Positions 1-9,817 of a stretch of 64,000 nt of DNA are shown here, piece by piece (within the stretch, counting starts at the first letter, position 1; each line of letters starts with the position of its first letter). This DNA comes from Planctomycetota bacterium. Its GTDB lineage: Bacteria > Planctomycetota > JAPUJT01. Position numbers and translations under genes: made by a program. The stretch covers positions 113,244-177,243 of the forward strand of contig JAPUJT010000049.1 in NCBI GenBank assembly GCA_027296055.1. The letters are read 5' to 3'. The notes under the pieces are model-generated. The model had not been told where the DNA came from, ran no database searches, and saw only the letters and a list, made by a program, of their open reading frames with translations.

Positions 1-2
1 CG

Positions 3-2351
3 GGAACGACCGTCGACATCGGCGGCAACGCCCTCCTGAACCCGGCCTTCATCGACACCTCGACGGTGGTCGGAACCGTCCCTCCGGGCTCGGTCGGCAC
101 GGTGAACGTGTCGGTCATCAACATCAACGGGACGGACACCTTGCCGGGGGCCTTCACCTATCAGACGCCGATCATGACGGCCTACGATGACCAGAAGAAC
201 GAGCAGATCGTCTACATAACGAAGGGGCCCGGCGGCGGCCTCTGGATGAGCCTCGACGGCTCTTGCAGCGGTGGCACCTCGGGAGGAGTCCTCTACTTTG
301 ATGATGGGGGCACCCCCTCCATCTTGACAGACGATCGGACCCAGCTCTTCACAGCGGCGGATGGACTCCAGTCCACCGCCCTCGGCGAGATAGGGTTCGA
401 AGGGACCACTGGCGTCTGGATCACGAGAACCGGGTTCCAGTGCGGCGGCGTCGATGAGGGGATCGCCTACCTGGATCACAATGGGACAATCTTCGACAAG
501 TCTGACGACCAGTGGAGGTACTTCACACCGGCGAATACCCCGATGACGGAGCAGCGTGTAGGTGGCATTCACGTGATGAGCGGAGGAATCTGGATAGCCA
601 TGGTCGGAGGGGGTCTCGCCTACCTCGATCACGCCGGCACCCCGCTGGACGACACGGATGACCAGTGGACTCTCCGAAACGATTTCGACGGTCTCGGTAT
701 GTGGTACGACTGGATTCGCGACGTATATGTCGAGCCTATCACGGGCCACCTGGTCATGGGGTACGACACCAACACTTACCAGTTTCTCGATTTCAACGAC
801 TTGAATCCTGGGGACAAGATCTCGGACATCTGGTCGTCATCGCTGTTCATACCCGTCATGGGGCTCTTCCACGAGCAGGAGCCTACTGCCGCTAGCCAGT
901 TCTGGATGGGGGGTAGGTACTGGGGGATGGTCCTGCATGACGAGGGGGCGGACCCGATGTTGTCACAGTTCGACGACGTGGACCTGATGGAATTCACCAC
1001 GGGCGACGGGATGCTCAACGGTACGGTCCTCGGGATGCAGGTCCTCTCGAACGGCGTCTGGGTCGGGACGGAAGAGGGCCTCAATTTCCTCGAGCATATG
1101 GGGACGATATCGAGCATGGCCGACAAGTCGGACGACGTCTGGTACGACTACGCGGAGGCGGAAGGGCTCTCGAACCAGTACATGCGCTCGATGTACATCG
1201 ACGGCGCCTCGAACTTCTGGCTGGGCACTCAAGCCGGGCTCAACTACTTCGAGCACAACTCGACCCCGACCGTCAAGACGGATGATACCTGGACGACGAT
1301 CTTCTTCGATCTGCCGGACCGGCCCCGATACATCCAGGCGGACCCTGCCGGGGGCGTCTGGGTGGCCACGGAAGCAGGCGTGGTCTACATAACTGACAAT
1401 GGCACTCCCCGGGACGCTTCGGACGACTCGTTCATCTACTACACGACGGCGGACGGCCTCAGCGCCAACCAGATGGCTGGCGTCTATCCGCACCCGAACG
1501 GCTTGGGGGTCTGGATCATAGGCGCCGACATGTCGTACCTGGATCACGCCGGTACGCCTTTGAACAAGTCCGACGACACACTCACCGTGCTCACGCCGCC
1601 GTTTCCACCTCTGACGAATTACTGGGAGGATACGGTCCTCAGGATAGGGCCGACGGGCGGGCTCTGGATCGGCACCGAGCAGTTCGGCGTCTTCTACTTC
1701 GATGACATGGGAACGCCGGCGGACACGACGGACGATAGCTGGACACAGTACGCCCCGTCGGATGGTCTTCCGGGCGCGTACGTCGTAGACATCTCCTTCG
1801 ACGCGCCGGACGGGGTCTGGTTGGCCACGCTCGGCGGGGTCCTCTACATGGACACTCGCGGCACTCCGACGGTGAAGATCGATGACCTGAAGACGGTCTT
1901 CACGGCGCTCGATTCGGGACTGGCGGACACGGTCACGGCGTCGGTGCTGGTCGATGACTCCGGCAACGGAGTATGGTTCGGCACACTGAACGGCCTCAGC
2001 TTCCTCGATCATGGCGGGACGCCGGCCGTGAAGAGCGACGATCAATGGCAGACCTATACGACCGCGGACGGCATGATCTCGAACTTCGTCTGGACGATTC
2101 AGAGGGGAAGCGAGGGCCTCAACTGGTTCACCCTCTCGACGCAGTTCGGCGGGAACACCGATGGGATCGGCTTCCACAACGACTCCGGAACGCCGCTCGA
2201 CAAGTCGGACGATTTCTGGGGCCGTCTGGACAGCTCCGATGGACTGCCGGCGGTGGATTACAGGTCGGCTTACGTCACGGAGGCAACCGGCGGGCTCTGG
2301 ATCAGCGTCCAGAGTTACCCGACGAGCTACGTCATCTTCGTCACGCGGTAA
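3..2351 (+). CDS. Partial secreted regulator-propeller repeat protein with IPT/TIG-like N-terminal piece
   Basis: The frame is open from the left window edge, so the gene begins upstream; the GTG at 66 in the ORF track is not a credible start. The first ~55 residues look like the end of an IPT/TIG immunoglobulin-like fold (GTVNVSVININGTDTLPGAF). The rest is about eleven repeats of 55-75 residues built on the pattern YLDHxGTPxxKSDDxWxxY...DGL...GGVWxGTxxGL, close to the two-component-regulator propeller repeat. No kinase, membrane segment or DNA-binding domain follows, so it is probably an extracellular beta-propeller of unknown ligand. The conserved DH-GTP and DD positions could bind metal, but that is inference. 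A GGGGACAGTCCCC repeat follows the stop. Confidence 0.8.
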   Translation, partial: GTTVDIGGNALLNPAFIDTSTVVGTVPPGSVGTVNVSVININGTDTLPGAFTYQTPIMTAYDDQKNEQIVYITKGPGGGLWMSLDGSCSGGTSGGVLYFDDGGTPSILTDDRTQLFTAADGLQSTALGEIGFEGTTGVWITRTGFQCGGVDEGIAYLDHNGTIFDKSDDQWRYFTPANTPMTEQRVGGIHVMSGGIWIAMVGGGLAYLDHAGTPLDDTDDQWTLRNDFDGLGMWYDWIRDVYVEPITGHLVMGYDTNTYQFLDFNDLNPGDKISDIWSSSLFIPVMGLFHEQEPTAASQFWMGGRYWGMVLHDEGADPMLSQFDDVDLMEFTTGDGMLNGTVLGMQVLSNGVWVGTEEGLNFLEHMGTISSMADKSDDVWYDYAEAEGLSNQYMRSMYIDGASNFWLGTQAGLNYFEHNSTPTVKTDDTWTTIFFDLPDRPRYIQADPAGGVWVATEAGVVYITDNGTPRDASDDSFIYYTTADGLSANQMAGVYPHPNGLGVWIIGADMSYLDHAGTPLNKSDDTLTVLTPPFPPLTNYWEDTVLRIGPTGGLWIGTEQFGVFYFDDMGTPADTTDDSWTQYAPSDGLPGAYVVDISFDAPDGVWLATLGGVLYMDTRGTPTVKIDDLKTVFTALDSGLADTVTASVLVDDSGNGVWFGTLNGLSFLDHGGTPAVKSDDQWQTYTTADGMISNFVWTIQRGSEGLNWFTLSTQFGGNTDGIGFHNDSGTPLDKSDDFWGRLDSSDGLPAVDYRSAYVTEATGGLWISVQSYPTSYVIFVTR

Positions 2352-2358
2352 GACAAAA

Positions 2359-2390
2359 GGGGACAGTCCCCAGGGAACACACACTTAATT
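2359..2390. repeat. GGGGAC-type repeat copy 1
   Basis: The perfect palindrome GGGGACAGTCCCC (2359-2371) is followed by ACACACACTTAATT (2377-2390). The second part is nearly the reverse complement of AATTAAGGGGACACACA after the next gene, so two inverted copies flank the small lipoprotein gene. It belongs to the same family as the copies near 2905, 7048, 30294, 40164 and 52471. Confidence 0.7.
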
Positions 2391-2415
2391 CTCGTGCCGC
2401 GGGATGGAGGGTGGA

Positions 2416-2910
2416 ATGCAAAAGCGCTGGCGGTGGATCTGCATGTTTCTCGTGGTGGTCGCGGTCGCAGGCCTGGCCTGCCATAAACGGAGCAGCAAGA
2501 AGAAGAAACCGCCTCCGTCGGAGGGGGCCAGCGTACGCATCAACGGCAGCGTCGTCACGTTTGCCATCGTGGATCACTTCTACGACACTGTCTTTGGCGA
2601 GATCGTAATCAACATGTGGAGTTCCAGTCCCACCGGATGGGATATCTACATCTTCGCGGCTGGTCCCGACGCGAACCCTGGCTGTGTGAATAGCTGCGAT
2701 GACTTCGTATTCATCGAGGTGTACGATCCGTTCGGAGACGTATACTTGGAGGATTTCTGCTTCTACGATGTCTACCAGTGTTTCTCCTCGTACTCCACGA
2801 CACTGGGGACTTTCACCATCGGGACGTTCTCGGCCGACGTGGAAAACCTCTTCCCTCCGTGGGATGTCCTGGACCTGACGGGCGGGAGCTTCACGGCGGT
2901 CAGGAATTAA
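2416..2910 (+). CDS. Small lipoprotein of unknown function
   Basis: I prefer the ATG at 2416 (fifth codon of the tracked ORF) because GGAGG lies 5 nt upstream of it. The 164-residue product has basic residues, a hydrophobic stretch and a lipobox-like AGLAC ending at Cys22, followed by a Lys/Ser-rich tether (KRSSKKKK). The mature part has several Cys residues and a beta-rich look, with no family I recognise. The N-terminus resembles the other propeller lipoproteins of this window in having a charged or serine-rich tract directly after the lipidated Cys. The stop TAA lies inside an AATTAAGGGGACACACA repeat, and another copy precedes the gene. Confidence 0.75.
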   Translation: MQKRWRWICMFLVVVAVAGLACHKRSSKKKKPPPSEGASVRINGSVVTFAIVDHFYDTVFGEIVINMWSSSPTGWDIYIFAAGPDANPGCVNSCDDFVFIEVYDPFGDVYLEDFCFYDVYQCFSSYSTTLGTFTIGTFSADVENLFPPWDVLDLTGGSFTAVRN

Positions 2911-3009
2911 GGGGACACACATCCCTGGTCAACCACCGGGTATGCGAACGGCTCAGAGGCTTCCGTCCTCTGGTCATAGGCGCGTACGGCGGTCCGGGTG
3001 TATGTCCCC
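2905..3009. repeat. GGGGAC-type inverted repeat pair (REP/BIME-like) between convergent genes
   Basis: AATTAAGGGGACACACA (2905-2921) and GGTGTATGTCCCC (2997-3009) face each other as imperfect inverted ends about 100 bp apart. Between them is a perfect 6-bp hairpin, CAGAGG-ttccgt-type loop-CCTCTG (2954-2972). The layout resembles a bacterial interspersed mosaic element made of two REP-like ends. It fills the gap between the small lipoprotein and the convergent NHL gene and may also act as a bidirectional terminator, although no T-tract follows. Confidence 0.6.
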
Positions 3010-3018
3010 GAAACCAAT

Positions 3019-6000
3019 TTATCGTGCGAAGCGGCGGACGCGGCGGTTGCCGGTGTCGCTCACGAAGATGTCTCCGGCAGGATCGATCAGGATGCCGGAG
3101 GGACCGCTGAGGGCGGTGAAGGCGGGGGGAAGGGCGTCCCCGTTGAAGTCCTGGCTATTGGTCCCGGCGATCTTCGTCACCAGGCCTGGCCCCACCAGGG
3201 TTCCCGCCACCGTGAGAGGCGTCACCTGGGGATTGTAGACCAGGACGCGGTGGTTCAGCGTGTCCACGATGAACAGGTTGCCCGCCGGATCCGTTGCGAC
3301 CCCCAGAGGGCTGTCGAGAAGGATGTCCCGAGGGGGGAGCCTATCTCCGTTGAAGCCCCCCAGTGACGTCTGCTGGCCCACGATGACACCCGAAACCAAG
3401 GTAAGGGGATTCACCTCGACGATCCGGTGGTTCATCGAGTCTGCGACGTAGAGGGTTCCCGTCGCATGCAGGTGGATGCCCGCGGGTTCGTCGAACTGAC
3501 CCACTCCGTTCCCCCGCTGTCCTAGCGGGTCTCCGGCCACGAGGGTGACGAATCCGGTGGAGTCGACGCGGCGTATCTGGTGGTTCTGCGTATCGGAGAT
3601 GAAGACATCTCCCAGGGGACCGACCTCCACATCGGTCGGAGAATGGAAGCAAGTCGACCGGGCGTCCACGTCGTTGATCGGTGATCCGGCGCAGCCGTTC
3701 CCCGCGATCGTGTCGATGTTGCCCGGCTCGATGTTTGTCACGCCGTTGACGGTGACAGGGGAGGTTCCCATGTTCACCACGCGAACCACGTGGTTATCCC
3801 TGTCGGCGATATAGAGGTTTCCCGCCAGGTCCAGGGCGAGGCCGGTCGGAGAGTTGAACGATGCGCCCGAGAGGGCGTCCCTGTCCCCCAGATAGGCGGG
3901 GATCCCGTTGCCGCCCAGGACCGTCATGGCTCGGGTCCTCGGGTCGAGCCGGAATATCCTGTGCGAGTGGCTGTTGCCCGCGTTGGTGTCGCTGAAGATG
4001 ACGTTCCCGACAGCATCCTGAGCGAGCGACACGGGCGCGACCACCAACCCGTTGCTCAGCCCGCCTGGATCTCCGGCGATCGATCTCACACTTCGGGGCT
4101 CGATCAGCTTCGGACCGAGACGCACATCATCGTCCGTCAAGTTGACCAGGCGCACCACCCCGTTGGATGAATCCGCCACGAACAGGTTGCCCGATGGCTG
4201 GAGTCCGATCCCCGTGGGCTCGTTCAGGGTGGTGACGAGGTTCGAGAGGCCGTCGCCGTTGAACCCCGGTTGACCGGAGCCGACGATTGTGCTGATGAAT
4301 CCCGGGTCGATCTGCACGCCTCCGATGGTGATGGAAAGCGGACCGCCGTTGACGATGCGCATCTTGTGATTGAGGCTATCGGCGATGAGCAGATTCCCGT
4401 CGGGGGTCACGGCGAGGTCCCGGACCTCGGACAGGCGGGCGGTGAGCGCCGTTCCCCCATCGCCGGAAGATCCGGGGATGCCCGCTCCCGCCACGGTGCG
4501 GATCGTCCCCGGAGGAACGCTGACTCCTAGCATCGAGGCAGTCGTAGCGCCGAGATTGATCGCCCTGATCCGGAAGTTGCCGGAATCGGCGATGAAGAGA
4601 TTACCCCTGGGATCCAAGGCAAGGCCCAGCGGAGTATTCAGTCGGGCGGCAGGGGCGGCGCCTCCATCCCCTCCGAATCCGGCGATCCCGTCGCCCGTTA
4701 TCGTCTGAACCGTCCCTGGCTCGATCGAAGTCCCGGCGACGTCGATCGGGTCGGACTGCGTGTTGACCGCTCGGATCACATGGTTGTCCTGCTCGGCGAT
4801 GAAGATATTGCCTGCCGAGTCGAGGACGACCGCCACGGGCGATCGCAGGAGGGCGAATGTCGGCGGCGCCCCGTCGCCGGCGTATCCCGGGACCCCGGCT
4901 CCCACCACGGTTTGAATCTCCCCTGGCAGCACCACTACGTTCGCGACCAAGAGAGGGGAGTCCTGATTGTTGATCACCCGGATCCGATGGTTCTGTGTGT
5001 CGGCGACAAAGAGGTTCCCGTCCCGGTCGAGCTCGAGGTCGACGGGGAAGGAGAACGTGGCCGATCCGGGAGGTCCCCCGTCCCCGGCGAAACCCGAGCC
5101 CCCGGTGCCGGCAATCACCTCCACGGTCCCGGTCTCCGCGTCCAGGCGGTAGATCCGGTTCGCCTTCCTCCCTCCGAAGTCAGGACTCGTCACATCGGTG
5201 AAGAACATGTTCCCCGCGCCGTCTATCACGATCCGGGCGGGAAAGGAGAACGCCGTCCCCTGTTCCTCCAGGGAGATTGACAGGGAGTTGATGTCCCCCG
5301 GATCGATGATGACGCCGCCCCACGTCCGGGTCACCGCGGTGGCGTTGATCGCCCGCACCCGATTCCCTCCGCCCTCCGAGACCAGAAGGTTTCCGTCCGG
5401 ATCGATGCGGATGCGGGTCGGGAAGATCAGGTTGGCGTCGGACGCGGGCGCTCCATCTCCCGTGCCCGGGTCGGCGACATCCGAGCCGGAAATCGTCTCG
5501 ATCGTATCGGGCGAGACGGTCACGGACCCTATCGTGAGTGGCGCTCCGGATGTATTGACCACCCGGATGCGACCGTTGCCCACATCGGCCAGATAGAGGT
5601 TGTCGGCCGCATCCAACGAGAGGCCGAGAGGCTCGTCGAGCCGAGCGAAGTTCGGGGCGCCCCCATCCCCACCGAACCCCCTCAGTCCGTTGCCCACGAT
5701 CGTAGCGATCCCGTTCCCGACGATGTTGATCCCCGCGATCGTGGTGAGAGTCGGGTCGGGGTTGATAACCCTGATGCGATTCTCGTCGGGCTGCGAGACG
5801 TATACCCGGCCGAAGCTGTCTATCGCCAGCCCTTGAGGTAGGCCGATCTGGGCGAGCCTGGCCAGCCCCCCGTCTCCGTTCGCCCCTCCGGGGACATAAC
5901 TCCCCGTCCCGGCGATCGTCTCGATCTCGAAGGGGTCGATCTGAACGCCGGCGATCGTGAAGGGCATCGGCTGCGTGCTGACCACGCGAACCCGATTGTG

Positions 6001-6942
6001 GAAGGTGTCGGCCACATAGACATTTCCCATCGGATCCAGGGCAATTCCGAAGGGCGCGGCGAGGACGGAGGTGACCGCCAACGACCCGTCTCCGATGTCC
6101 GGGAATGTTCGGCCGCCGCCACCTGCTATCGTGTCGATGAAGCCTGCAGCGGCCGTGACCACGCGAATCCTGCTGTTCAACAGATCGCAGACATAGAGGT
6201 CTCCGTTCGGAGCGAGAGCGAGATCGATGGGAAGATTCAGCTTGGCATCGGTGGCCAGGATGTTGTCTCCGTTGAATCCCGGCTCTCCGGTTCCCACATA
6301 GACCGAGGCGGTGTCCGAGGTCGGGTCGTACCTGAGGACCCGGTTATTGAAGGTGTCGCTCACATAGATCACGCCGCTGAGCGGATCCGCCACGAGCCCG
6401 TTCGGGAAGTTGAGGCTCGGTCCGACCACCCCTCCCGCCACCGTCGCAACGAATGCGTTCTGCGCCGAAAACGAGCCGGTCGTCACCGAGTCTCCACCAA
6501 GGTCCGTGAAGGTCTCTGTCGGGGTGATCCGGATCCGGACGTCGGGATGGTTCACGCTTCCGAGATCGATCAGGGAGTTCCAGACAAACGTATAGGCGAG
6601 GGATACGCGGGCCGTCTTGAGCCCGGTCACGCCGGAGCTACCGGCCCCCTCCGCTTGCGTGGCCTGCTCGAAGGTCATGCCACCGTCGGTCGAATACTCC
6701 AGGGTGACGTCCACCGGATCGGACTGAAGGTCGAGGACCTGAAACGGAAAGGTGAAGAGGTCGTTGTTCGATCCGGACGGTGTGGTGATGCTCACCGATG
6801 GAGGGGTATTCGGGGGACCCTCGTCATCGCTCTTCTGATTGGCTACGACGACCCAGACCACCCCGCCGGCTACGTACCCGCAGCCGGAGATGAGCAGCAG
6901 GATCACGGATAGGATGGAGATGGCCCGAGGACTGTTGATCAT
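3019..6942 (-). CDS. Large NHL-repeat beta-propeller lipoprotein
   Basis: A 1307-residue protein with a type II signal (LISGC, Cys21). After a linker, residues ~45-165 form an Ig-like module (TPPSVSITTPSGSN...). The remainder is a long run of NHL repeats, each with the GLALDPxGNLYVADxxNHRIRxV core alternating with TIAGxGxxGFxGDGGPAxxAxL segments, typical of teneurin-type NHL proteins. With well over a dozen such units it should form two or more propellers on the cell surface or in the periplasm. NHL propellers usually bind protein, glycan or RNA ligands; nothing here shows which. AGGAT lies just upstream of the ATG. It converges on the small lipoprotein gene. Confidence 0.85.
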   Translation of the reverse strand: MINSPRAISILSVILLLISGCGYVAGGVVWVVVANQKSDDEGPPNTPPSVSITTPSGSNNDLFTFPFQVLDLQSDPVDVTLEYSTDGGMTFEQATQAEGAGSSGVTGLKTARVSLAYTFVWNSLIDLGSVNHPDVRIRITPTETFTDLGGDSVTTGSFSAQNAFVATVAGGVVGPSLNFPNGLVADPLSGVIYVSDTFNNRVLRYDPTSDTASVYVGTGEPGFNGDNILATDAKLNLPIDLALAPNGDLYVCDLLNSRIRVVTAAAGFIDTIAGGGGRTFPDIGDGSLAVTSVLAAPFGIALDPMGNVYVADTFHNRVRVVSTQPMPFTIAGVQIDPFEIETIAGTGSYVPGGANGDGGLARLAQIGLPQGLAIDSFGRVYVSQPDENRIRVINPDPTLTTIAGINIVGNGIATIVGNGLRGFGGDGGAPNFARLDEPLGLSLDAADNLYLADVGNGRIRVVNTSGAPLTIGSVTVSPDTIETISGSDVADPGTGDGAPASDANLIFPTRIRIDPDGNLLVSEGGGNRVRAINATAVTRTWGGVIIDPGDINSLSISLEEQGTAFSFPARIVIDGAGNMFFTDVTSPDFGGRKANRIYRLDAETGTVEVIAGTGGSGFAGDGGPPGSATFSFPVDLELDRDGNLFVADTQNHRIRVINNQDSPLLVANVVVLPGEIQTVVGAGVPGYAGDGAPPTFALLRSPVAVVLDSAGNIFIAEQDNHVIRAVNTQSDPIDVAGTSIEPGTVQTITGDGIAGFGGDGGAAPAARLNTPLGLALDPRGNLFIADSGNFRIRAINLGATTASMLGVSVPPGTIRTVAGAGIPGSSGDGGTALTARLSEVRDLAVTPDGNLLIADSLNHKMRIVNGGPLSITIGGVQIDPGFISTIVGSGQPGFNGDGLSNLVTTLNEPTGIGLQPSGNLFVADSSNGVVRLVNLTDDDVRLGPKLIEPRSVRSIAGDPGGLSNGLVVAPVSLAQDAVGNVIFSDTNAGNSHSHRIFRLDPRTRAMTVLGGNGIPAYLGDRDALSGASFNSPTGLALDLAGNLYIADRDNHVVRVVNMGTSPVTVNGVTNIEPGNIDTIAGNGCAGSPINDVDARSTCFHSPTDVEVGPLGDVFISDTQNHQIRRVDSTGFVTLVAGDPLGQRGNGVGQFDEPAGIHLHATGTLYVADSMNHRIVEVNPLTLVSGVIVGQQTSLGGFNGDRLPPRDILLDSPLGVATDPAGNLFIVDTLNHRVLVYNPQVTPLTVAGTLVGPGLVTKIAGTNSQDFNGDALPPAFTALSGPSGILIDPAGDIFVSDTGNRRVRRFAR

Positions 6943-7047
6943 GAATCTGGGTGATCCTATGAGTCGGGCAGAAGCCCTTCCCCCCCGAGTCGTGCATATC
7001 CATAGATAACCCGCGGAGGGATTCCCTGCAAGGGGAATGTGAGCCGG

Positions 7048-7060
7048 GTCACGTGTCCCC
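7048..7060. repeat. GGGGAC-type repeat copy
   Basis: GTCACGTGTCCCC, read on the minus strand as GGGGACACGTGAC, lies immediately after the stop codon of the minus-strand GT39-like gene. Its position at a gene end and its core match the other copies in the window. Confidence 0.45.
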
Positions 7061-7061
7061 C

Positions 7062-8621
7062 TCAGTGGCCGGATCCCGTCGCTCCGTCCGGGTTTGGGGA
7101 AATACCGTCCGTAGCGGGGAGAGCATAGACCACCACCGCCTCCGATGAGTGGGCTTCCCGAAGGCTTGCAGGCCTCTCACCCTTGAAGAACCAGGCGTTC
7201 CGGGGCTCCTTTCGCACGACAAGGTGAGTGGCCCGGCGCTCCCGGCAGTACTGGAAGAGAGCGCCGGCGTTGGTTCCCGTGGGCCAGGGGAGATGCTCAC
7301 CGTTCGCATAGAAGGCCACCCGGCGGGAGCGCGCACAGATCCGCGAGGACCCCGATTCGACTCCGATCGCCTGGGCCGCTGCCTTCATCCAGAGCTTGTC
7401 GACACGCTCTCTCTGGAACGCCCGCGCCCCGAGACCGGCAGCGAAGATGACCAGGAGAGTCCACCAGATCCGATGGGAGCGGTTCGCGAAGCGGCGTTCG
7501 AGGCGCCGGGCGATCTCGTCCAACCCGATCCCGCACCAGAGGCACGCGGGAGGGATCATCGCCGCGAGAAAGCGCGGGTTGGGGTAGTTCACGGCGATGC
7601 ATGCTACGTACCAGACCAGGAAGAAGATGAGGAGCCACTCCTTCCTGCCAGAGGGGGGCCGGAGCAAGAGACCCGAGAGGAACAGGCCGAGGGCAACCGG
7701 GTGAATGGCATGAGGAAACGCTTGCACAACGAGCAGGGCGAAGTCGTGAACGTACTTTTCGAGGAAGAGTCCTCGATTCCGTCCGATGACGGTGACGGCC
7801 TCGCCGACACTGATGCCCTCCTCGCCACCCAGGCCACGATACCCCTCCAGGGCAACCCCTTTTCTGGCGGCATATCGGGGCAGCCCACCGAGCAGCTCCG
7901 ATCCCTTTCGGGTGAACTGCAGATGTCCCGTCTCCGACTGGAGGAGGGCCGCGTACGGAGCCAGGGGCGCGAGGGCGAGCACGAGGAAGACGGCCAACGG
8001 GGCGATCTTCGTCCCGATACGCTGGGACCGGACGCGGAGCGATGGAATGGCTATCAGTCCGAACGGGGCAAGGAGGATCCCTTCAGGGCGCGTCAGGGTC
8101 GAGAGACCGGCCGCGACTCCGGCAAGGGCGATCGGGATGAGCTTCCCTTCGCCGGCGCCGATCCAGATCCCCGCGACGGACCCCAGGACCAGGAACAGGA
8201 ACAAAGATTCCGAGAGGACGTCGCCAGAAAGCGTCAGGAGGAAGGGGGCCAGGACGTAAACCACCGCCGCTCCGCGAACGGCCCGGGCTGGCAGCAGGGT
8301 CCGCCCCAGCAAGATGAGGGGAACGACGGCGATGGCCCCGAAGAGGATCGAGACGGCCTTCCCGGCCGTCACCGGATCGGAGAAGATTCCACCGAACACC
8401 GCGATCGCGGCGGGATAGAGTGGCGGATAATGTCCCGTCAGACTCTCCCGGACCTTTCCCTCTCGCAGAAGATCGGCCTGCTCGATGTAAACGACCCCGT
8501 CTTCCGCAATGATCGGAGTGACGAATCCCTTGTAGCCGCGAACGACGAGGGCGAGGACCACGAAGAGCAGGATCTCCAGGCCGAGAGACCTCTCCTGGGG
8601 TGGTTCCATGGGAACGCTCAA
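7062..8621 (-). CDS. Polytopic membrane glycosyltransferase, GT39/PMT-like
   Basis: A membrane protein of about 519 residues whose N-terminus has one transmembrane helix, a first loop with an acidic pair (AEDGVVYIEQA) and then GHYPPLYP. This is the usual layout of polyprenyl-phosphate-sugar-dependent transferases of the GT39/GT83 superfamily, where the loop acid is catalytic. About ten further hydrophobic segments follow, then a short soluble tail. It would add a sugar to an acceptor on the outer face of the inner membrane. A TTG start (8621) gives a TTGA overlap with the preceding GT4 gene; the ATG at 8609 is an alternative. It is the last gene of the minus-strand glycan operon. Confidence 0.8.
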   Translation of the reverse strand: MSVPMEPPQERSLGLEILLFVVLALVVRGYKGFVTPIIAEDGVVYIEQADLLREGKVRESLTGHYPPLYPAAIAVFGGIFSDPVTAGKAVSILFGAIAVVPLILLGRTLLPARAVRGAAVVYVLAPFLLTLSGDVLSESLFLFLVLGSVAGIWIGAGEGKLIPIALAGVAAGLSTLTRPEGILLAPFGLIAIPSLRVRSQRIGTKIAPLAVFLVLALAPLAPYAALLQSETGHLQFTRKGSELLGGLPRYAARKGVALEGYRGLGGEEGISVGEAVTVIGRNRGLFLEKYVHDFALLVVQAFPHAIHPVALGLFLSGLLLRPPSGRKEWLLIFFLVWYVACIAVNYPNPRFLAAMIPPACLWCGIGLDEIARRLERRFANRSHRIWWTLLVIFAAGLGARAFQRERVDKLWMKAAAQAIGVESGSSRICARSRRVAFYANGEHLPWPTGTNAGALFQYCRERRATHLVVRKEPRNAWFFKGERPASLREAHSSEAVVVYALPATDGISPNPDGATGSGH

Positions 8622-9817
8622 CGAGTCGCCTGCGATCTCGTGTGGTTCATGCTCTGAAAGAGATTGCCGTAGTCTCGCACGACTCGATCCCAGCTGTACT
8701 CCGAGACAACGGCCCGGCGAGCCGCCTCACCGAGCCGCTTCCGAAGGGATGGGCTGCGGAGGAGGAGGTCGAGCGCGAGGCAGAGCGGATCGACTCGCCC
8801 GGCCGGCACCAGGATGCCCGTCTCTCCCTGTCGGATCGCCTCGGGGATTCCATCGGTGCGCGTGGAGACCACCGGCTTCCCCGCCGCCATCGCCTCGAGG
8901 ATCGCCAGGGGGAGGCCTTCATAGAGGCTGGGGAGGCAAAAGATGTCGGCGGCCGCGTAAATCTCCGGCATCCGCTCATGCGGGACCTCGCGCAGAATTC
9001 GCGCCCGATCCGATATCCGAAGGCGTCGGATCTGAGATGAGTAGTCTCGACGTCCTCGCCCGACGAGGAGGAGATGGGCTTTGGGGTGTCGCGGGGCGAG
9101 CCGGGCGAAGGCCTCGAGGAGGTACTCCACGCCTTTCCGACCGACGAATCGCCCGGCGAAGAGGATCAGCTGCGCATCCTCGAGGCCGAGGTCCCGGCGG
9201 AAGGCGGTCCCGTCCACGCCGGGTCCGAATCGGTCCGGGTCGACGCCGTTGGGCACCCGCTGCGCCCGGGTCGCATAGTCCGTCGAGATCTGCCGACAGC
9301 CGTCACGGCTGACCGCCACCAACCGGTCGGAGAGGCGGGCCCCCATCACCCCTTCGAGGTACCGGAAGGGGAAGTCGATCCACTTATCGATCTGCTCGCG
9401 GAGCGTGAGCCCTCCACCCCGGTAGGCGCGGAGGAAGCGACTCTCTCTAAGAAAGGAGCATTGCATCGTGGTGACGATGCGCGGGCCGCGCCCCGTGAGG
9501 GCGCGTTCGATCCGCACGATGAGTGCCACCCATGCGCCCGAGAACTCGTGGGCGTGGACGATGCCGAATCGGTGACGCCGCCGTGTCTTCAGGTAGGCCA
9601 GCGCCGCCGCCCAGGGAAACAGCTTCTTCGGCCCCGTGACCCGTGTCGTCCCGGTCTCACCGGGGGTCGCTGCGCCTGCTCCGATCATGTGGACCGGGAA
9701 CCCCATCCTCAGGAGCCCCTTACGCTCCTCGCGGACCAGGACCCCTACCCCCCCGAGATCCTCGGGATCGTAACAGCTGCTGATCACGCAGATGGGGAGT
9801 CCTCCGGGCGCTCTCAT
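8618..9817 (-). CDS. Glycosyltransferase family 4
   Basis: The ATG at 9817 forms an ATGA overlap with the upstream GT4 stop, so I discard the first 20 residues of the tracked ORF. The 399-residue product has a GT-B fold: an N-terminal glycine loop (DLGGVGVLVREE), the central RFVGRKGVEYLLEAF segment opening the C-terminal domain, and the retaining-GT4 signature ExxxxxxxE in YEGLPLAILEAMAAGKPVV. It should transfer a sugar from a nucleotide donor onto the growing lipid-linked glycan at the inner face of the membrane. Donor and acceptor cannot be read from sequence. Confidence 0.9.
   Translation of the reverse strand: MRAPGGLPICVISSCYDPEDLGGVGVLVREERKGLLRMGFPVHMIGAGAATPGETGTTRVTGPKKLFPWAAALAYLKTRRRHRFGIVHAHEFSGAWVALIVRIERALTGRGPRIVTTMQCSFLRESRFLRAYRGGGLTLREQIDKWIDFPFRYLEGVMGARLSDRLVAVSRDGCRQISTDYATRAQRVPNGVDPDRFGPGVDGTAFRRDLGLEDAQLILFAGRFVGRKGVEYLLEAFARLAPRHPKAHLLLVGRGRRDYSSQIRRLRISDRARILREVPHERMPEIYAAADIFCLPSLYEGLPLAILEAMAAGKPVVSTRTDGIPEAIRQGETGILVPAGRVDPLCLALDLLLRSPSLRKRLGEAARRAVVSEYSWDRVVRDYGNLFQSMNHTRSQATR

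Noticed and set aside
963-2384. 473-aa minus ORF antisense to the partial propeller gene
   Set aside because: Low-complexity Arg/Val/Asp-rich translation typical of an antisense shadow in GC-rich DNA; the plus strand shows clear protein repeats.
7149-8657. 502-aa plus ORF
   Set aside because: Antisense shadow of the GT39-like membrane protein; composition unlike a protein and no motif.
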